A stretch of DNA of 56,767 bases from a virus, in the IMG/VR virus record IMGVR_UViG_3300008459_000056, positions 1 through 56,767 of that record. One strand, 5' to 3'. Below are positions 52,936-56,767 of this stretch, piece after piece. The position numbers and the translations under genes are program-made. The notes beneath the pieces were generated by a model that ran no database searches, was not told the origin of the DNA, and saw only the letters and a program-made list of their open reading frames with translations. How positions within the stretch are numbered: the stretch's first letter is position 1; every line of letters starts with the position of its first letter.

Positions 52936-52945
52936 TATAAATATT
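52936..52945 (-). promoter_or_regulatory. ATATTTATAA element before the 1784-aa baseplate gene
   Basis: Exact copy of the recurring element, 16 bases from the ATG, within a 39-base gap. Confidence 0.45.
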
Positions 52946-52958
52946 TTATATTTTAATT

Positions 52959-55886
52959 TTACCTGTTTTGTTCTTTCATTTGTTTTACAACAATTTTAGT
53001 GATTTCAGATTTAAACACAGGATCTTTTAATAAACCATCTAATGAAACACTTGTGGTACCTGCACCTGCACTAACAGTTATGTTACCACTAATATTTACA
53101 CTAACCACACCACCACCGGCACCACCTCCTCCAGGTTGTCCTACAACGGCAACATCTCTTGGTGATAATTGGTACATTTTGCCTTTAGCAGTTTTTATTA
53201 CATTACCACTAGGCATCACAGCTCCATCAGCCATGTAACTAGTACTAGCCATAGCCATTTTATTTTGCCCAATACTAGCTTGTGCACCACTCATATTATA
53301 ATCTGACTTACCTTTAGTAGTCATTTCTGTATACATACTTCTACCAAAACCAATAATACCACCAATAATACCACCAATAGCGGTACCAATTCCAGGTATA
53401 ATACTACCGATTAACATACCAGTTGCGGCATCACTTGCGGTTGTACCTAGAACACCCAAACCTTTACCTAAAGCACTATCTGGGTCATCCATAAATGATC
53501 TACCAAGTTCAGCACCTAAACCTAACATAGCTAACGGACCACCCTTGGCTAAACCAAAACCAGCTCTACCCATGAAACCCATCCCTTTTAATCCACCTCT
53601 ACCCATCATACTCATTCCACTAGTTGAAGCTAAATTCATTCCACCCATGAAACCACCAACACCTTTAGATAAACCTAATAAAGCTCTTTGGCCAAAACCT
53701 AATTTACCCATTCTAGACGCTCTACTTAAAACATCTCTACCACCTTGGCTGCCTAATCGGCCCATAAAACCTCGACCCATTGTGTTAAAAGCTCTTGAGC
53801 CACCTCGACCCATTCCTGTTGGGTCGAATCCACCACCCATACCACCACCTATTGGTACGACATAGGAGGGGTTACCAGGTGAACTTCCAGGTGTACCACC
53901 ACCAAACATACTTCTTAAACCACCAAAGGCGGCACTCATACCACTTATTAATCCTTTGATTACACCAGGGAATCTAACTAAAAATATTGTGGCTACTAAT
54001 CCACCAATACCAAATGTATCTCTAATCCATTGTAATCCTGATAATAATAAACTACCAACTTTCATTAAAGCACGACCCATATCCATTAACAATGGCCCAT
54101 GTTTTTCCCAAAAGCTAACCATGTAGTCACCTATTTTTTTAAGTACGGGTAATACCCTATCATTAAAAAATCCACTTGTTTTACCCACTGCTTCAGTTAG
54201 TTTACCGACTAAACTACCAATCATAGGTATGGCTTTGGCAATAAAAGGTTGTACTGTTTCGGTTATCCATCTACCAAAATCCGCACCTAATTTATATAAA
54301 GCATCACTTAAATTACCTAAAGAACCTTCACCACGACCAGTTAATTTATCTAAAAGTGGCCCTAATGTTGTATCTAATCCTGCAAAGAAAGACATTGCTA
54401 GGTTTTTAAGTGATTTCATTAAATTTTCTAGTTTAGTCATAAACCCTTGTGCGGCCATAGCACGTTCTTTTAAAGTCTCTTCTTGTTTAAACATTGAATC
54501 TATCTGACCTTGTGTTAAATCTGAGACCTTTTTAAATTCACCACCAACGTTAACAACAAATTCACCATTTTTGGTTTCAGCTATACTAGTAATAAATTCT
54601 TTAGCGTCTTTTGAAATTCTAGGGTTTAAGGCTTTTGCAATATCTTTTTGTCTAGACAATGTTTTGGCTGTTTCTACAATAGTTTCAAAATCTTGTCCTG
54701 TTGCCTCAGCAACATGTTTTAATTTTTGTAGTTCCATTGTTGGTATTTCGTATATACCATCTTTACTTCTTTTAACAACAGAAGCAGCTGCCTCAGCTAA
54801 ATCAGTCATTAATTTTGCTGGATTATTTCTAGCATCAAACATTAAACCTATTGGGTCCGCCATTCTAGCAAAAGCACCACCCATCATTTGTAGTTGAGCC
54901 GCAGTTTCTATAGCTTTTTCAGGTTCCCACAATTGTTGTGCAAAAGATAATGTAGCACCCATGTCGGCTCTAATTTTTACAGCCTTAGCCGCCATTTTAG
55001 CCATACCGTCAACACCATCTTTAAATCTAACTGTATTTGCTTTTCTTAAATTTTGTTGTAAAGTTTTTAAAACCTTACCTGAGTTAACACCCATTTTTTC
55101 AGACATGTTAACCACATCTTCAACGTAGTCAGCAGTACTTTCAATTGACATACCGAAAATTTCCATACTAGCAGCCATTTGAGCTGCTCCTTCAGCACCT
55201 AAAGCAGTACCTTTGGACATTGCGGCTAAAGCTTTACTAGCTTGGTAACTTAGAGGTACTAATCTACCAACTTCATCCACGTATGACCCATACATCTGAA
55301 CCAAGTCTTTAGCGTCAACACCCATTCTTTGTGTTACTAAAGCGGCCTTGTAAGCGGTTTTACGCATCATATCGAACTGTTTACCCATTATACCAATGTT
55401 AACAGCAGTTCTTCTGATTATATCATCGTTCTCTGAAAATTCAACACCTAATTGTTTAACTTTAAGTGTTAATTTTCCTGCTACACCAACTAATTTAGTA
55501 AACCCTTTAAATATATCTCTACTAACCGCGACAGATACATTTTTTAAACTAAGTACTTGATTAGATAAGGCTTTGGATAAAGCTTTGTTTTGTTCAACTA
55601 TAGCCTGTACTTCTTTCTTTTCTAACTGTACGGTGGCTAATCTTTTTTTAGCTATTTCAAGTTCCTCACCTGAAAGTGTTCTCATTCTTTCCCTAAGAGA
55701 AACTTCTTCTTTTTCTAAGTCGTTTAATCTTTTTTGGGACCTGATTAACTCAGCTTTAGCTTTTGCAGCATCAGCAATACCTCTAGTAAAATCTAGGGTA
55801 CTTTTACTCATTTGTTTAGAAATATTAGATTGTATTTCTAAAAACTTTTGATATTGATTTAAATCTTTTGGATTAAAAGCTGCCAA
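52959..55886 (-). CDS. Tail tape-measure protein
   Basis: A 975-aa protein. The N-terminal 120 residues form a coiled coil (QKRLNDLEKEEVSLRERMRT and on). The centre, about 200-420, is helical with AAQMAASMEIFGMSIESTAD, DVVNMSEKMGVNSGKVLK and LAEAAASVVKRSKDG, the type of sequence seen in PhageMin_Tail tape measures. A hydrophobic Gly-rich run (MLIGSIIPGIGTAIGGIIGG, near 845-865) and a Met/Gly-rich area follow, typical of the part thought to enter the host membrane. Length sets tail length: at about 0.15 nm per residue the tail tube would be close to 145 nm. The start codon is TTG (55886): an in-frame stop lies two codons upstream and the next Met is at residue 26. Confidence 0.85.
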   Translation of the reverse strand: MAAFNPKDLNQYQKFLEIQSNISKQMSKSTLDFTRGIADAAKAKAELIRSQKRLNDLEKEEVSLRERMRTLSGEELEIAKKRLATVQLEKKEVQAIVEQNKALSKALSNQVLSLKNVSVAVSRDIFKGFTKLVGVAGKLTLKVKQLGVEFSENDDIIRRTAVNIGIMGKQFDMMRKTAYKAALVTQRMGVDAKDLVQMYGSYVDEVGRLVPLSYQASKALAAMSKGTALGAEGAAQMAASMEIFGMSIESTADYVEDVVNMSEKMGVNSGKVLKTLQQNLRKANTVRFKDGVDGMAKMAAKAVKIRADMGATLSFAQQLWEPEKAIETAAQLQMMGGAFARMADPIGLMFDARNNPAKLMTDLAEAAASVVKRSKDGIYEIPTMELQKLKHVAEATGQDFETIVETAKTLSRQKDIAKALNPRISKDAKEFITSIAETKNGEFVVNVGGEFKKVSDLTQGQIDSMFKQEETLKERAMAAQGFMTKLENLMKSLKNLAMSFFAGLDTTLGPLLDKLTGRGEGSLGNLSDALYKLGADFGRWITETVQPFIAKAIPMIGSLVGKLTEAVGKTSGFFNDRVLPVLKKIGDYMVSFWEKHGPLLMDMGRALMKVGSLLLSGLQWIRDTFGIGGLVATIFLVRFPGVIKGLISGMSAAFGGLRSMFGGGTPGSSPGNPSYVVPIGGGMGGGFDPTGMGRGGSRAFNTMGRGFMGRLGSQGGRDVLSRASRMGKLGFGQRALLGLSKGVGGFMGGMNLASTSGMSMMGRGGLKGMGFMGRAGFGLAKGGPLAMLGLGAELGRSFMDDPDSALGKGLGVLGTTASDAATGMLIGSIIPGIGTAIGGIIGGIIGFGRSMYTEMTTKGKSDYNMSGAQASIGQNKMAMASTSYMADGAVMPSGNVIKTAKGKMYQLSPRDVAVVGQPGGGGAGGGVVSVNISGNITVSAGAGTTSVSLDGLLKDPVFKSEITKIVVKQMKEQNR

Positions 55887-55914
55887 AGCTTAAATATTTT
55901 TTTATAATAAATTG

Positions 55915-56767
55915 TTATTTTTCAGTTTTTTTAGTATCTTCTTCTTTTGGATCTTTTATTGTAAATTTAACTTTATAATTTGGTTGTGATTCTATTACGT
56001 TTCCTTTAAGTGGTACTATTTTAATAATTTTACTGTCATAAGTTTTTCCTATTTCTGGCTTTAAATTCATTTCTATAATTACTTGACTAACGTTTGAATA
56101 TTTTTTAGCACTAATTTTATGTATTAATATACGGTTGTCTTTGTCATAATTAAATATTACCTTATCACCTTTTTTGAATCTAATAAAATTTTTGTCACTA
56201 TCCCTATAATTAACCTCAGACTCAAATAACAAAATATATTTTGGTAAATTTTTCATTGTTTTAGCTCCACCAGAACCACCAGATTCGGCCCAACTCATGT
56301 CGTAAATACCGTACCTATCTTTTATTTTATCTGTTGCTGTTTCTAATCCACCACTACCTAGTAAACCAAATAGTGTTTTTATATCTTTATATTTAAAAGA
56401 CAGATTTGGGAATAGTCTACCAGCATCTTTACCATATAAATTAAAACCAATTCTTTTAATATCTTCAGGATCTAAATCACCTTTAAATTCACCATCATCA
56501 TCGTTTAATTCGTATTCATCAGTAAAATTGTCAAAACTATCTTCAATATCTTCAGATGATATATTAAAATCAGTAAATATTATTTGTTTTTTACCGTTTT
56601 CTTCTTTTATAACAAAACCTAGTTTACTGTATTCAGAAGTTTGTAAACCACTATCAAAATCTTTAAAAGAAGTGACATTGTTGTCTATATTTTTATCCAT
56701 CATTTTTCTACCTCTTTCTTTCGCTGCTCTTCTTTTTTCTATTTCTTCTTCTGAAGGTTTTCCACTT
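55915..56767 (-). CDS. Hypothetical protein before the tape measure, probably open at the right edge
   Basis: A protein of at least 262 aa from a possible ATG at 56703, but the frame stays open to the window edge with the highly charged sequence EEEIEKRRAAKERGRK, which looks coded. The gene therefore may start beyond 56767. The first 100 residues are acidic, the last 100 form a beta domain (YILLFESEVNYRD, FIRFKKGDKVIFNYDKDNRI, SNVSQVIIEMNLKPEIG). Family unknown. Position just before the tape-measure gene is where tail phages keep tail chaperones or tail-tube accessories, so such a role is possible. It ends 28 bases before the TTG start of the tape measure. Confidence 0.6.
   Translation of the reverse strand, partial: SGKPSEEEIEKRRAAKERGRKMMDKNIDNNVTSFKDFDSGLQTSEYSKLGFVIKEENGKKQIIFTDFNISSEDIEDSFDNFTDEYELNDDDGEFKGDLDPEDIKRIGFNLYGKDAGRLFPNLSFKYKDIKTLFGLLGSGGLETATDKIKDRYGIYDMSWAESGGSGGAKTMKNLPKYILLFESEVNYRDSDKNFIRFKKGDKVIFNYDKDNRILIHKISAKKYSNVSQVIIEMNLKPEIGKTYDSKIIKIVPLKGNVIESQPNYKVKFTIKDPKEEDTKKTEK

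Noticed and set aside
54571-54897. Plus-strand frames opposite the tape-measure gene
   Set aside because: Long open antisense frames arise from the Ala/Lys/Met-rich codon pattern of the tape measure; no independent evidence.
56660-56720. ATG at 56703 with AGAGG before it as the sure start of the last gene
   Set aside because: The same frame continues open to the window edge with coding-like charged sequence, and SD-like starts are not used by the other genes, so the start is left open.
1-56767. Diversity-generating retroelement, given the variable-looking fibre genes
   Set aside because: No reverse transcriptase motif and no template/variable repeat pair with adenine-specific differences was seen in the window.
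1-56767. tRNA genes, integrase, transposase or homing endonuclease
   Set aside because: The gaps are too short for tRNAs, and no protein carries the motifs of these enzymes.

Overview
The window is a piece of the genome of a large T4-type phage with a contractile tail. All genes run on the minus strand, so transcription goes from high to low coordinates, and they are packed with gaps of a few bases or short overlaps. The replication proteins (gp32-like, UvsX-like, gp41-like, gp61-like, FEN/RNase H-like) and the baseplate proteins (gp25-, gp6- and gp53-like) are of T4 type. The DNA is visibly AT-rich, and start codons follow A/T-rich stretches without Shine-Dalgarno sequences. The tail proteins carry GCTDP-type and SHAEG-type repeats. 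These traits fit a phage of Bacteroidota, possibly aquatic, but the host is an inference.

Three strong hairpin-plus-T-tract terminators divide the window into four transcription units, read from right to left. (A) From beyond the right edge to about 34.1 kb: a partial gene, a tape-measure protein (975 aa), a 1784-aa baseplate protein with an OmpA-like domain, a gp53-like LysM-type wedge protein, a 3692-aa hub protein, and four small genes of unknown function. (B) 34.0 to 26.9 kb: gp32-like SSB, UvsX recombinase, a small gene, FEN/RNase H nuclease, a hypothetical gene, gp41-like helicase, B12-dependent class II ribonucleotide reductase, and a possible 25-aa micro-gene. (C) 26.8 to 2.0 kb: gp25 and gp6 wedge proteins, small tail proteins, a P2 gpI/gp7-like protein, a GCTDP-repeat protein, a SHAEG-repeat fibre with a self-processing Peptidase_G2 domain, a run of host-facing tail proteins, and a RuvC-like resolvase at the end. 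(D) 1.95 kb to the left edge: gp61-like primase, a small gene and a PD-(D/E)XK nuclease.

Units A and C together build the tail, baseplate and host-recognition apparatus. Units B and D, plus the resolvase, copy, recombine and process the DNA and supply deoxynucleotides. The replication block lies between the hub genes and the wedge genes.

The most striking features are these. The hub protein combines a baseplate-hub framework with four putative enzyme modules: a lipase-like alpha/beta hydrolase, an SGNH/GDSL hydrolase, an M15 peptidase and a lysozyme/transglycosylase-like domain. A neighbouring baseplate protein carries an OmpA-like peptidoglycan-binding fold. A recurrent ATATTTATAA element lies 11-16 bases upstream of many genes that have room for a leader. 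No tRNA, CRISPR array, insertion sequence, integrase or reverse transcriptase was seen, and no stretch over 300 bases lacks a gene.
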